Assembly: GCA_029778965.1 (NCBI GenBank)
Contig: JAKPBL010000079.1
Location: 1 to 16,845 of the forward strand
Direction: 5' to 3'
DNA: 16,845 bases
DNA from: Bacteroidota bacterium
GTDB taxonomy: Bacteria > Bacteroidota > Bacteroidia > Chitinophagales > Chitinophagaceae
Shown: positions 1 to 6,586 of the stretch, piece after piece
How the letters are laid out: every line of letters begins with the position of its first letter
How positions within the stretch are numbered: the stretch's first letter is position 1
Translations under genes and position numbers: made by a program
Notes under the pieces: generated by a model
What the model was told of the DNA's origin: nothing
The model's input: only the letters and a program-made list of their open reading frames with translations
The model's database searches: none

Positions 1-768
1 GACGATCGAAAGGCCGGCTACCTTGGCCTGCAGGGAGGCCAGGGGGTTGGTATTGGGCTGGGCGGCAATCTGGTCGCCTTTTACTTTGGCTACAGAGCCC
101 GTCAGATCGCGCTTGTTGGCCGTACCATAACCGATCACCACTACTTCATCCTGCACTTTGGTAGAGGGATTAAGCACTGCTGTTACGCTGGTTTTCCCGG
201 CTATAGACAGCTCCATATCATCGTACCCGATGCTGGATATGATGAGCACGGCATTGTCGGGAACGGTGATCTCGAAGCGGCCGTCAGCATTGGCGGAGGT
301 GCCGATCGACATTCCCTTTACTTTAATGGAGGCCCCGGGCAGCGGGTTACCGGAAGAGTCGGTAACGATGCCCGATATCTTAACGGGATCGGGGGCTTCC
401 ACCCCTTTTTTCTTAATTACCACCAGGAAGTTATCAAGCACTTCGTAGCTGAGTGAAGTGTTGCCGAGAATCCGGTCTAAAATGGAGGTTACTTCCTCAT
501 TCACGGCAGTCAGGTCAACATTTGTATTCTCGCTTACCAGGGCCTGGTTATACAGAAACCGGTAGCTGGATTTTTTTTCGATGCTGGTGAATGCTTTTTT
601 CAGGTTGACATTATCCAATTTAAGACTGATCCGGGTCTGGGAGTAAACCCCGGCAGAAACCTGCAGGCAAGCCACCAGTAAACAGAGCGCAGTCAATTTC
701 ATGATTCTGGTAAACTTTAACCATCTGTGATGCAGCCGGACGGCCCCACCAAGTGACGTTTTTTTCAT
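1..768 (-). CDS. SusC/RagA-family TonB-dependent receptor with STN domain, N-terminal part (cut by window edge)
   Basis: Outer-membrane TonB-dependent transporter of the SusC class; 256 residues are visible and the barrel lies beyond base 1. Visible parts in order: a long basic leader (residues 1-22), a hydrophobic signal segment (23-43, ending near VYSQ), an STN/secretin-like domain (about 45-118, with SYRFLYNQALVSE), a carboxypeptidase-regulatory-like beta-sandwich (about 129-200, starting ISGIVTDSSGNPLPGA), a TonB-box-like DEVVVIGYG (207-215), and the start of the plug. In this family the STN domain signals to FecR-type anti-sigma factors, which fits the fecR and sigma genes directly upstream on the same strand. 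The start at 768 (MKKTSLGG) is chosen because this leader is common in Bacteroidota receptors of this type; the ATG at 702 is an alternative that would begin just before the hydrophobic segment. The substrate is unknown. Confidence 0.93.
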   Translation of the reverse strand, partial: MKKTSLGGAVRLHHRWLKFTRIMKLTALCLLVACLQVSAGVYSQTRISLKLDNVNLKKAFTSIEKKSSYRFLYNQALVSENTNVDLTAVNEEVTSILDRILGNTSLSYEVLDNFLVVIKKKGVEAPDPVKISGIVTDSSGNPLPGASIKVKGMSIGTSANADGRFEITVPDNAVLIISSIGYDDMELSIAGKTSVTAVLNPSTKVQDEVVVIGYGTANKRDLTGSVAKVKGDQIAAQPNTNPLASLQAKVAGLSIV

Positions 769-813
769 ATTTTGAGCAATTAGAGTTACGAAAACGGTAA
801 TTCTGTTTTTCAG

Positions 814-844
814 CGGGAAATGTTGGCGCATTTCCCGTTTTTTT
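814..844 (+). terminator. Hairpin with T-tract in the fecR-susC gap, oriented on the plus strand
   Basis: A perfect 9-bp stem (CGGGAAATG at 814-822 with CATTTCCCG at 829-837) encloses a 6-nt loop and is followed by seven T (838-844). It looks like an intrinsic terminator reading on the plus strand, although both flanking genes lie on the minus strand. On the minus strand the hairpin is not followed by a T-run, so it should not stop the fecR-to-susC transcript. Confidence 0.5.
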
Positions 845-932
845 GTTGTCAGGTGCTGTCAATGGTCATATTCGTAGTTGGTTTTGTCGTTAGCGTGTGC
901 CATCTGTCTATTACTTGTGTTACGGTTATCTG

Positions 933-2108
933 TTACCGGTAAATAACTACCTCGTCCTGGTTGATGCGGTAATTAAAATTGGCCGTGATCGTCAGGGCCC
1001 GCAATGCCTGGAGCAGGGTTTCATGCTCGAAAGTGCCGGTGAGCCGGATTCTTTCCAGCCGCGGCGTTTCAAAGCTGATCTTCACCCCATACCAGCGTTC
1101 CATGCGATTGGCCAGGTCGCGGAACGATTCATCCATAAAGCTCAGCTTGTTCTCCACCCACGATGTTTCCACCACCAGGCTGTCTGCCGGCTGGTAATGG
1201 ATATTGCCAATCACCAGCTTTGGTTCCGCATCGGTCATTTTCGGCTGGCCCTGGCGGGTAGGCTTGCGCAATGAGTCATCGGCTGCCACCACCAGCTTTT
1301 CACTGGGCTTCAATATGAACTTTTCTTTGGGCCGGTTGTGTACGTTCACCTCGATAATACCACGTATCAGACTGGTTTCCACCGTTTTATCTTCGGGGTA
1401 AGAGCGTACGTTGAACGCTGTTCCCACCACCCTGATATCGATGTTCCGGGCATGGATGATAAAGGGATGCGCCGTATCTTTTACTACATCGAAAAAGGCT
1501 TCGCCGGTGAGGTGAACCTCGCGCAATGCCGTATTGAAGTCTTTTCCATAGGTGATCTTGGAGCCGCTGTTCAGCCATACCTGGCTGCCGTCGGGCAACA
1601 GCACTTTGGAACGCGACCCGTTGCGGGTCGACACTTCGCTCTGAACAGCCTGTTGTGCCACGGCCGGCTGTTCCGGGCCGGAAGGCCGGATAAACCACCA
1701 GGTAGCCAGCAACGATGCCGCGATGAATGCCAATGCGGCGATCCGGCGACGGCGCGGGCCGGGCGACGGCGCTGCAAAGCCGGGATCGTCTGGCAAAATA
1801 CCAGGGTCAGCCGGCAAAACACCGGCATTAGCAGGAAAAGATCCGGCCGACGGGTTGGATTCAGCCGCCCCGGATTCGTTGCCGAAATCGCCCCCCTGCG
1901 AAGCCATTCTTTCGAGATGGCGGTCAAACGCGGCTTCCACGTCTTCGGTTTGCGGCGCCGGCTGAAACCAGAGGTCGGTAAGGGTTTGAAAGGGGTAGTG
2001 CAGGTCGGGCGATGTGCGCAGCAATTGCTGCAACTCATCGAGTTCGGGCCGGGTGGCCTCGCCGGCAAGCTTTTTAGACAATAGTTCCCATAACCGGTCT
2101 TCCGTCAT
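933..2108 (-). CDS. FecR-family anti-sigma factor (transmembrane)
   Basis: Inner-membrane anti-sigma factor that should hold the ECF sigma factor encoded just upstream and release it when the STN-bearing receptor signals. With the ATG at 2108 it is 391 residues; a TTG two codons earlier (2114) is possible but less likely. Visible parts: an N-terminal cytoplasmic sigma-binding segment (about 1-50, LWELLSKKLAGEAT), a Pro/Gly/Asp-rich linker with four degenerate heptads (about 89-116), an RRRR stop followed by one transmembrane helix (about 123-141, ALAFIAASLLATWWFI), the periplasmic FecR domain (about 155-260, with LPDGSQVWLNSGSKITY and GEAFFDVVKD), and the C-terminal DUF4974-like domain (about 318-391, with RLTGTFEHETLLQALRALT). 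Four arginines before the helix put the N-terminus in the cytoplasm. It lies 63 bp after the sigma gene and 164 bp before the receptor, so co-transcription with sigma is likely. Confidence 0.95.
   Translation of the reverse strand: MTEDRLWELLSKKLAGEATRPELDELQQLLRTSPDLHYPFQTLTDLWFQPAPQTEDVEAAFDRHLERMASQGGDFGNESGAAESNPSAGSFPANAGVLPADPGILPDDPGFAAPSPGPRRRRIAALAFIAASLLATWWFIRPSGPEQPAVAQQAVQSEVSTRNGSRSKVLLPDGSQVWLNSGSKITYGKDFNTALREVHLTGEAFFDVVKDTAHPFIIHARNIDIRVVGTAFNVRSYPEDKTVETSLIRGIIEVNVHNRPKEKFILKPSEKLVVAADDSLRKPTRQGQPKMTDAEPKLVIGNIHYQPADSLVVETSWVENKLSFMDESFRDLANRMERWYGVKISFETPRLERIRLTGTFEHETLLQALRALTITANFNYRINQDEVVIYR
1761..1844 (-). repeat. Four degenerate 21-bp tandem units inside the FecR linker
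   Basis: The linker before the transmembrane helix reads as four heptads: GSFPANA, GVLPADP, GILPDDP, GFAAPSP. The middle two are closest at the DNA level. The pattern G-x-L-P-x-D-P suggests small in-frame duplications of a flexible spacer. Confidence 0.6.
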
Positions 2109-2171
2109 GCACAAGGATTGTAGGTACAGAGACAGTAAAAAGCAGGCGATACCCCTAAAAAATGTTAAACT

Positions 2172-2756
2172 TTATTTCTTAACAGGGGCGGGAAGCGTGC
2201 GGTTGAGATCGAAACGGACGGCTTCGCCTACCCGGCGAAGGGCAATGGTCATCTGGGCTTCAACGGTTTTGACCGATATTTTCAGCAGTTCAGCGACTTC
2301 GCGGTATTTTAATTCGTCTTCTTTTACCAGCCTGAAGATCAGCTTACAACGATTGGGCAGCCGATTTACGGCCTCGTGCACCATCTTTCTCATCTCGGCG
2401 GTGATCAGGAGCCCTTCGGGGTTAACCGGCAGCACACCCAGTTCCACCGGCAGTTCGGCAAGGTCGATGGTTTGTCCCGGCTGTTCCCTTTCGCGGTAGT
2501 TGAGCGCAGTATTGCGGGTGGCGGTATAGAGATAGAATTTAAGGTTGCCGATATGCTCCAGGCGGGAGCGCTTTTGCCAGATATTGATAAATACATCAGA
2601 TACGATCTCTTCGGCGGCCTGGCGCGATCGGATGATACCGAAAGCGAGGGGCAGGAGGCGGGGATAAAAAGCAGTGAACAGCTCTTTATAAGCAGCCTGA
2701 TCGTGGTAACGTGTCAGCCGGTCTTTCAGGAACACTATTCTGGCATCAGCAATCAT
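2172..2756 (-). CDS. ECF-type RNA polymerase sigma-70 factor (Bacteroidota FecI-like class)
   Basis: Alternative sigma factor of 194 residues that would direct RNA polymerase to the promoter of the STN-type receptor operon once freed by the FecR protein. Region 2 lies at about 24-92, with the -10-binding and core-binding helices (AAEEIVSDVFINIWQKR at 47-63, then LKFYLYTATRNTALNYRER). Region 4 lies at about 122-178, with the -35-binding helix-turn-helix (YREVAELLKISVKTVEAQM). Length and order are normal for this class, and there is no extra C-terminal domain. The ATG at 2756 is the natural start: region 2 begins some 23 residues later. The gene is first of sigma, fecR, susC on the minus strand. 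I see no convincing TAnnTTTG box in front of it. Confidence 0.95.
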   Translation of the reverse strand: MIADARIVFLKDRLTRYHDQAAYKELFTAFYPRLLPLAFGIIRSRQAAEEIVSDVFINIWQKRSRLEHIGNLKFYLYTATRNTALNYREREQPGQTIDLAELPVELGVLPVNPEGLLITAEMRKMVHEAVNRLPNRCKLIFRLVKEDELKYREVAELLKISVKTVEAQMTIALRRVGEAVRFDLNRTLPAPVKK

Positions 2757-2883
2757 GGGTCACCCGCTCGTTTCAGGTTAAAATTACAGATAATCAAATC
2801 ATTGACGGCAATATTTCCTGCGACGTTGGTTGATTTTCGGCAGCTATAGCGGGGTACGAGATGGTTTTGCAAGCTGCGGGTAG

Positions 2884-2914
2884 GGTGTTACCAGTGAGCT
2901 TATGGTGTCACCAG
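2884..2914. promoter_or_regulatory. Pair of GGTGTYACCAG repeats, 20 bp apart, upstream of the tRNA promoter
   Basis: GGTGTTACCAG (2884-2894) and GGTGTCACCAG (2904-2914) are direct repeats with one mismatch and a period of exactly 20 bp, about two helical turns. The second is itself a palindrome (TGGTG-T-CACCA). They lie 20 bp upstream of the -33 box of the tRNA promoter and about 130-160 bp upstream of the divergent sigma gene. An operator role is inference. Confidence 0.35.
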
Positions 2915-2933
2915 GTTGTGGTGCCGGCGCTTG

Positions 2934-2964
2934 TTTGTCACTCGCCCCGATTTCCCTATTTTTG
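2934..2964 (+). promoter_or_regulatory. Bacteroidota-type promoter of the tRNA gene
   Basis: TTTG (2934-2937), 19-bp spacer, TATTTTTG (2957-2964). This is an exact match to the -33 TTTG and -7 TAnnTTTG boxes known for the primary sigma factor of Bacteroidota. Transcription would start near 2970, about 15 bases before the mature tRNA. Confidence 0.85.
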
Positions 2965-2985
2965 CGCTCCATTGTGCTTCGGCAC

Positions 2986-3062
2986 GGGCCCTTAGCTCAG
3001 TCGGTTAGAGCAGCTGACTCATAATCAGCGGGTCGCTGGTTCGATCCCGGCAGGGCCCACCA
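2986..3062 (+). tRNA. tRNA with CAT anticodon (elongator Met or Ile2), CCA encoded
   Basis: The full cloverleaf can be drawn: acceptor GGGCCCT (2986-2992) with AGGGCCC (3052-3058), D-stem GCTC/GAGC, anticodon stem GCTGA (3013-3017) with TCAGC (3025-3029), anticodon CAT at 3020-3022, 5-nt variable loop, T-stem GCTGG (3035-3039) with CCGGC (3047-3051) and loop TTCGATC, discriminator A, and CCA at 3060-3062. It is not the initiator: base pair 1-72 is a normal G-C and the anticodon stem lacks the three G-C pairs. The acceptor stem has C4-G69 and C5-G68 and, with the GGTCGCTGG stretch, resembles E. coli tRNA-Ile2, a TilS (lysidine) substrate. Elongator tRNA-Met cannot be excluded by eye. Confidence 0.95.
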
Positions 3063-3073
3063 ATTCGAGGCTG

Positions 3074-3104
3074 GGGAGTTGCAAATTTTGCAACTCCCTT
3101 TTTT
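3074..3104 (+). terminator. Intrinsic terminator of the tRNA transcript
   Basis: A 10-bp perfect stem (GGGAGTTGCA at 3074-3083 with TGCAACTCCC at 3089-3098), tiny AT loop, then six T (3099-3104). It begins 12 bases after the CCA end. Confidence 0.9.
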
Positions 3105-3125
3105 GTTTTTGGAAACAGCTGTTAT

Positions 3126-3152
3126 AAAAAGCCCCGGGTAAGTACCCGGGGC
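3126..3152 (-). terminator. Intrinsic terminator of the minus-strand barrel gene
   Basis: GCCCCGGGTA (3131-3140) pairs with TACCCGGGGC (3143-3152). On the minus strand the hairpin is followed by a T-run (A at 3126-3130 on the plus strand). It lies about 60 bases past the stop codon of the barrel gene and faces the tRNA terminator, so the two convergent units are cleanly separated. Confidence 0.8.
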
Positions 3153-3213
3153 CCGGTGATGCAACCTTTGTAGAAAAACTGCATTACCCTTTCAACGTCA
3201 AACCAACCACCAA

Positions 3214-3804
3214 CTACCTTTCCCGCACATCATTCTCCACCTGCCTGATCTTCTTCGATGGCAGGTAAATCTGGAAACCGAAGCCAATATTCAGGTTATT
3301 GGAGGTAGGCGCACTGCCGAAACCCACAATCCCATTGTATTTCACCAGCGTTTCCAGCCCGATATTCGGTGTAATGAAATAGGCTACACCCGGGCCGGCG
3401 CCAAAGCCAAACCCGTTGGTATTGTCGCCGACGGCGGGATTATATCCTTCTACACCTGCATTACCTTCTATAAAAAACCGTGCATGGCGCAACAGGTTCA
3501 CGGTTTCCCGGCCGAAATAGTAACGTGATAAAGCACCCACGCCATAGTCGATCCCGGTGCCCGCACCCTTGGCCGTATTAAGGCCGAAATTGAGGTATCC
3601 GCCCACCGCCAGGTTATCGCGAACAAACCAGGCCGCTTTGGGCGTAATACCCAGGGAGAAATTCTTTCCCGACCCCAGGTCGAGGCCTATATTACTGATA
3701 TTGCCGCCGATCAATACATTTCCCTGCTGGATCTGTGCAGTCGCTTTTTGTTGCAGGAACAATAATAAACAGGCAGCCAGCATTGCTACAAAACGTGTTT
3801 TCAT
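3214..3804 (-). CDS. Small outer-membrane beta-barrel protein (porin/OmpA-barrel-like)
   Basis: A 196-residue exported protein. A signal peptide is clear (MKTRFVAMLAACLLLFLQQ, cleavage near KATAQ, residue 24). The rest alternates short Gly/aromatic strands typical of an 8-stranded outer-membrane barrel: GNVLIGGNISNIGLDLG, FSLGITPKAAWFVRDNLAVG, FFIEGNAGVEGY, FGFGAGPGVAYFITPNIGLE, and a final NLNIGFGFQIYLP. The short polar tail after the last strand is unusual for barrels, which often end at an aromatic residue. The start at 3804 is chosen because the signal peptide begins there; the frame stays open 64 codons further upstream but that part has no export signal. It is divergent to the kinase gene. 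The role is unknown; structural barrel or small porin are both possible. Confidence 0.85.
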   Translation of the reverse strand: MKTRFVAMLAACLLLFLQQKATAQIQQGNVLIGGNISNIGLDLGSGKNFSLGITPKAAWFVRDNLAVGGYLNFGLNTAKGAGTGIDYGVGALSRYYFGRETVNLLRHARFFIEGNAGVEGYNPAVGDNTNGFGFGAGPGVAYFITPNIGLETLVKYNGIVGFGSAPTSNNLNIGFGFQIYLPSKKIRQVENDVRER

Positions 3805-3922
3805 AATGAGTTGTTTTTGAATGATATCCGGCCGGCTCAACACCAGCCTGACTAGAGTTGTACAAACCGTCTTATGAAAAGCATGCCACCCTCCCCGCCG
3901 CACCCAACACCACCTGGATTGA

Positions 3923-3940
3923 GGTGAAACCGGGGTGAAA
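3923..3940. promoter_or_regulatory. Two GGTGAAA direct repeats, 11 bp apart
   Basis: GGTGAAA occurs at 3923-3929 and 3934-3940, one helical turn apart, in the 233-bp divergent gap between the barrel gene and the kinase. This could be a tandem regulator site, but the motif is short and may be chance. Confidence 0.2.
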
Positions 3941-3953
3941 ATATCCCGTTTCC

Positions 3954-3982
3954 TTACCCGTCGGGTGGCACCCGACGGGTAA
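3954..3982. promoter_or_regulatory. Large double palindrome between the divergent barrel and kinase genes
   Basis: Two 14-base arms pair perfectly around one central base (3954-3967 with 3969-3982). Each arm also holds its own 11-bp palindrome: ACCCGTCGGGT (3956-3966) and ACCCGACGGGT (3970-3980), 14 bp centre to centre. No T-run follows on either strand, so it is not an ordinary terminator. It ends 55 bases before the kinase ATG. A paired operator for a dimeric regulator, or a cruciform/RNA hairpin in the kinase leader, are possible readings. Confidence 0.45.
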
Positions 3983-4037
3983 AACACTCGTCCCAAACCG
4001 TCCTCATTCTTCGAAAAGTTTCGTAAACTCGTACACC

Positions 4038-6572
4038 ATGTATGGAAAACCTATAATAGCCGGTGGCATTCTGCCGGCCGGCATGATCTTGCTGGCAACG
4101 CTGTCGCTGCTGTTTAGGCACACCCTTTTCCTGGAAAAGAACCCGTTTCTCAATGCCTGGATCATACTCGTGGCGCTGGCCGTTTATTTTCTTCCCCGTT
4201 CCCGTAAAACAGGAAGACGCAGCACGCTCGCCGCATTGCTGATCGCTGTTCCGCTGGCTTTTCCCGGTTCTTTTCAGAGCGATTTCCTATCGTCAGATTA
4301 TCATACCAGTCATTATTTCGTTATCGGCGGGCTGGCCTTCGCCACGCTCCTGCTGCCCGGTCGCCGGGCCCCTTTCGTGTCTCAGTTGCTCGCCCTGGTA
4401 ATAGCCACGGCCGCCGCCCTTCCCCTCCTGAACTACCTGTATAAGGTGGATATCACCGACAGCCGGATCGCCTTCAGCTACCTGTCGCCCGGTATCGCCG
4501 CGTGCCTGCTGTTGCTATCGTTCATCATCATGCTTGAAGAGCCCCGGAAAGGGTTCATTGCGGCCATCAGCAGCGACCTTACCGGCGCCCAGGTTCTTCG
4601 GGTACTCATCCCCGTTACCATTTTCATACCCGTGCTGCTGGGTGTGCTGAGAAGATGGCTGGTCGATAACCGAAACCTCAACGGCCGCTTCGGCACCACC
4701 GTGCTGCTGCTGGTGATGATTTTGCTGATGGTGGCAGCGATATGGTACACGGCTTATCTTATCAATAAAAGAGAGATACAAAGAAGGCAGATGGCCCGTG
4801 CCCTGCGCGTCAGTCAACTGGAGCTGGAAGCCATTTTCAGCAATGCGCCCGATGCGGTGGTAGTGGTGGACCAGAACGGTATCATCGTTCGCTGGAACAA
4901 GGCGGCGGAAAATATTTTCGGCTTTACCGAGCACGAGGTATTGGGCCAGCCCGTGAGCGAAACCATTCTTTTGCCTGCCGACCACCCTGCCTTTGACGCT
5001 GCCTTTGCGGGCCTGACCGATACGGCAACCACCCTGCCGAAAGACCTCACGCTCGAAATGCAGGGGCGGCTGAAGAACGGTTCGTATGTAGACATCTCCC
5101 TCCGCATGGCGCCTTACCTGCTGAACGATTCGGTATATGTAGCCAGCTTCATCCGCGACATCACCGAGTGGAAAAAAGCCGAGGCCCGCCTGAATGCCTT
5201 TAATGAAGAGCTGTCGCTCCAGGTGAAAGAAAAAACCAAAGAGCTGGAGAATGTGCTGGAACGGTTAACAGACGGGTTTGCCGGTCTCGATACCGAATTC
5301 CGCTTCACCTACATAAACCGGCGGGTATCACAGATATTGAAAATGCACCCTTCCGAGCTGGTGGGCCGGAAAATCACCGAGCTCTTTCCGTGGATCGAGA
5401 AATACGATTCGTACCAGGATGTTCTCAATGCTTTCAAAAGCCAGTTGTACACCACCAGCATCAACTATTTCAAGCCTCTCGATTTTTACCACGAGAACCA
5501 TATCTACCCCGACAAAAACGGGGTAACCGTTTTTATACGCGACGTCACTGAAAAAAGAAAAGTGCAGGAGGCATTGCGGCTGAGCATTATGCGGTATAAA
5601 ACCTTCATCGAAGAAGCGGTTGATCCCATCTTCGTGTACGCGCCGGAAAAAAACCGTTATACCGATGTGAACCGCAGGGCGGCCGAGCTGCTCGGCTATG
5701 AAATGGAAGAGCTGCTGGACATCGATCCGCAAGCCACGCTCGAAAAAGGCAGGCTGTCTGACTTCGCCGACGCATTGCAACCCGGTGAACCGACCCGTGG
5801 CGAAACCATCCTGAAAAAGAAAAACGGAACGCTGGTGGAAGTGGAAAGCGCAACGGTGAAGCTGCCCGATGGCTCCCTCCTGTCGTTTGTACGCGATATC
5901 AGCGAGCGAAAAAAGGCCGAGCAGGAAATGCTGCGGCTCAACAGCGAGCTGCGCCGGCTGGGCAATTACCTGCAGGAGGTGCGCGAATCGGAGCGATTGC
6001 ATATTGCACGCGAGATACACGACGAGCTCGGGCAGCAAATGACGGTGCTGAAGATGGATATCATGTGGCTTCGCCGGAACATGGGCACCGCGCCCGCCGG
6101 GGAGCAGCTTGCCAAACTCGACGACCTGGCCGGCCAGGTAAATACCGCCATCAACACGATCAGAAAGATCGCTTCCGAACTGCGGCCCAGCCTGCTGGAC
6201 GATATCGGCCTGGCCGCGGCCATGGAATGGCACCTGTCTGAATTCAGCAAACGAACCGGCATCGGGGTGAAAAGCCGGCTTTCCGATACAGAACAATCGT
6301 TGCCGGATTCAGTTAAAACCAATATCTTTCGAATACTTCAGGAAGCGCTGACCAATGTGGCCCGGCATTCTGCCGCCGATTGTGTCCAGGTCGATTTTTC
6401 AGTAAGCGATGACCTGGTAGAGCTGGAAATCGCCGACAATGGCCGGGGCTTCAATCCGGCGGGCGGCAATCACAAAAGCCTGGGCCTGCTGGGAATGCGG
6501 GAAAGGGCGCACATGATCGGCGCCGAATACGATATAAACAGTGCCCCGGTAAGGGAACCCGGGTGCACGTAA
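4038..6572 (+). CDS. Membrane PAS-domain sensor histidine kinase (HisKA_3/NarX-like), 3' end apparently frameshifted
   Basis: Sensor kinase that should phosphorylate the LuxR-type regulator encoded directly downstream. As read it has 844 residues. About eight transmembrane helices fill residues 8-242. Three PAS-type domains follow: about 260-378 (AIFSNAPDAVVVVDQNGIIVRWN), 405-505, and 515-626, each ending in a FxRDIxE/RDVTE-like signature; a short coiled coil links the first two. The HisKA_3 dimerisation and phosphotransfer helix has H661 in AREIHDELGQQM. The ATPase domain shows an N-box (LQEALTNVARHS, 768-779), G1 DNGRGF (800-805) and GLLGMRERA (816-824). After P837 the frame goes into VREPGCT and stops at 6572, whereas the -1 frame (GGT at 6548-6550 onward) reads GKGTRVHVTYRL and stops at TGA 6584-6586, overlapping the next ATG. 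That is the expected end of this domain, so one G is probably missing near 6548-6549. Confidence 0.93.
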   Translation: MYGKPIIAGGILPAGMILLATLSLLFRHTLFLEKNPFLNAWIILVALAVYFLPRSRKTGRRSTLAALLIAVPLAFPGSFQSDFLSSDYHTSHYFVIGGLAFATLLLPGRRAPFVSQLLALVIATAAALPLLNYLYKVDITDSRIAFSYLSPGIAACLLLLSFIIMLEEPRKGFIAAISSDLTGAQVLRVLIPVTIFIPVLLGVLRRWLVDNRNLNGRFGTTVLLLVMILLMVAAIWYTAYLINKREIQRRQMARALRVSQLELEAIFSNAPDAVVVVDQNGIIVRWNKAAENIFGFTEHEVLGQPVSETILLPADHPAFDAAFAGLTDTATTLPKDLTLEMQGRLKNGSYVDISLRMAPYLLNDSVYVASFIRDITEWKKAEARLNAFNEELSLQVKEKTKELENVLERLTDGFAGLDTEFRFTYINRRVSQILKMHPSELVGRKITELFPWIEKYDSYQDVLNAFKSQLYTTSINYFKPLDFYHENHIYPDKNGVTVFIRDVTEKRKVQEALRLSIMRYKTFIEEAVDPIFVYAPEKNRYTDVNRRAAELLGYEMEELLDIDPQATLEKGRLSDFADALQPGEPTRGETILKKKNGTLVEVESATVKLPDGSLLSFVRDISERKKAEQEMLRLNSELRRLGNYLQEVRESERLHIAREIHDELGQQMTVLKMDIMWLRRNMGTAPAGEQLAKLDDLAGQVNTAINTIRKIASELRPSLLDDIGLAAAMEWHLSEFSKRTGIGVKSRLSDTEQSLPDSVKTNIFRILQEALTNVARHSAADCVQVDFSVSDDLVELEIADNGRGFNPAGGNHKSLGLLGMRERAHMIGAEYDINSAPVREPGCT

Positions 6573-6586
6573 CCTATCGGTTATGA
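6548..6586 (+). pseudogene. Out-of-frame C-terminal end of the histidine kinase
   Basis: Read in the frame GGT (6548-6550), AAG, GGA, ACC and on, these bases give GKGTRVHVTYRL followed by TGA at 6584-6586. The GKGT and the alternating hydrophobic strand are what HisKA_3 kinases carry after the GMRERA helix. The TGA shares ATGA with the start of the response regulator (ATG 6583-6585), a usual coupling in such pairs. The restored protein would be 849 residues. Confidence 0.75.

Noticed and set aside
1338..2084. Long plus-strand frame of 248 codons opposite fecR
   Set aside because: It lies wholly antisense to a well-supported fecR and has no recognisable domain; GC-rich codon use leaves the opposite frame open.
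2986..3062. tRNA 3' end as an integration site
   Set aside because: No integrase gene and no repeat of the tRNA end is visible in the window.
3805..3996. 64-codon upstream extension of the barrel gene
   Set aside because: It would precede a normal signal peptide with Arg/Trp-rich sequence and cross the double palindrome; the ATG at 3804 is the natural start.
4010..4037. Small inverted repeats CGAAA-AG-TTTCG and AGTTT-CGT-AAACT just before the kinase start
   Set aside because: The arms are only five bases in AT-rich DNA and fit chance; no promoter box goes with them.
5328..6296. Minus-strand frame of 322 codons opposite the histidine kinase
   Set aside because: The His/Phe/Gln-rich product has no domain and mirrors the PAS and HisKA_3 coding sequence.
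6540..6560. Programmed -1 ribosomal frameshift in the kinase
   Set aside because: No X-XXY-YYZ slippery heptamer and no clear downstream pseudoknot; a lost base explains it more simply.
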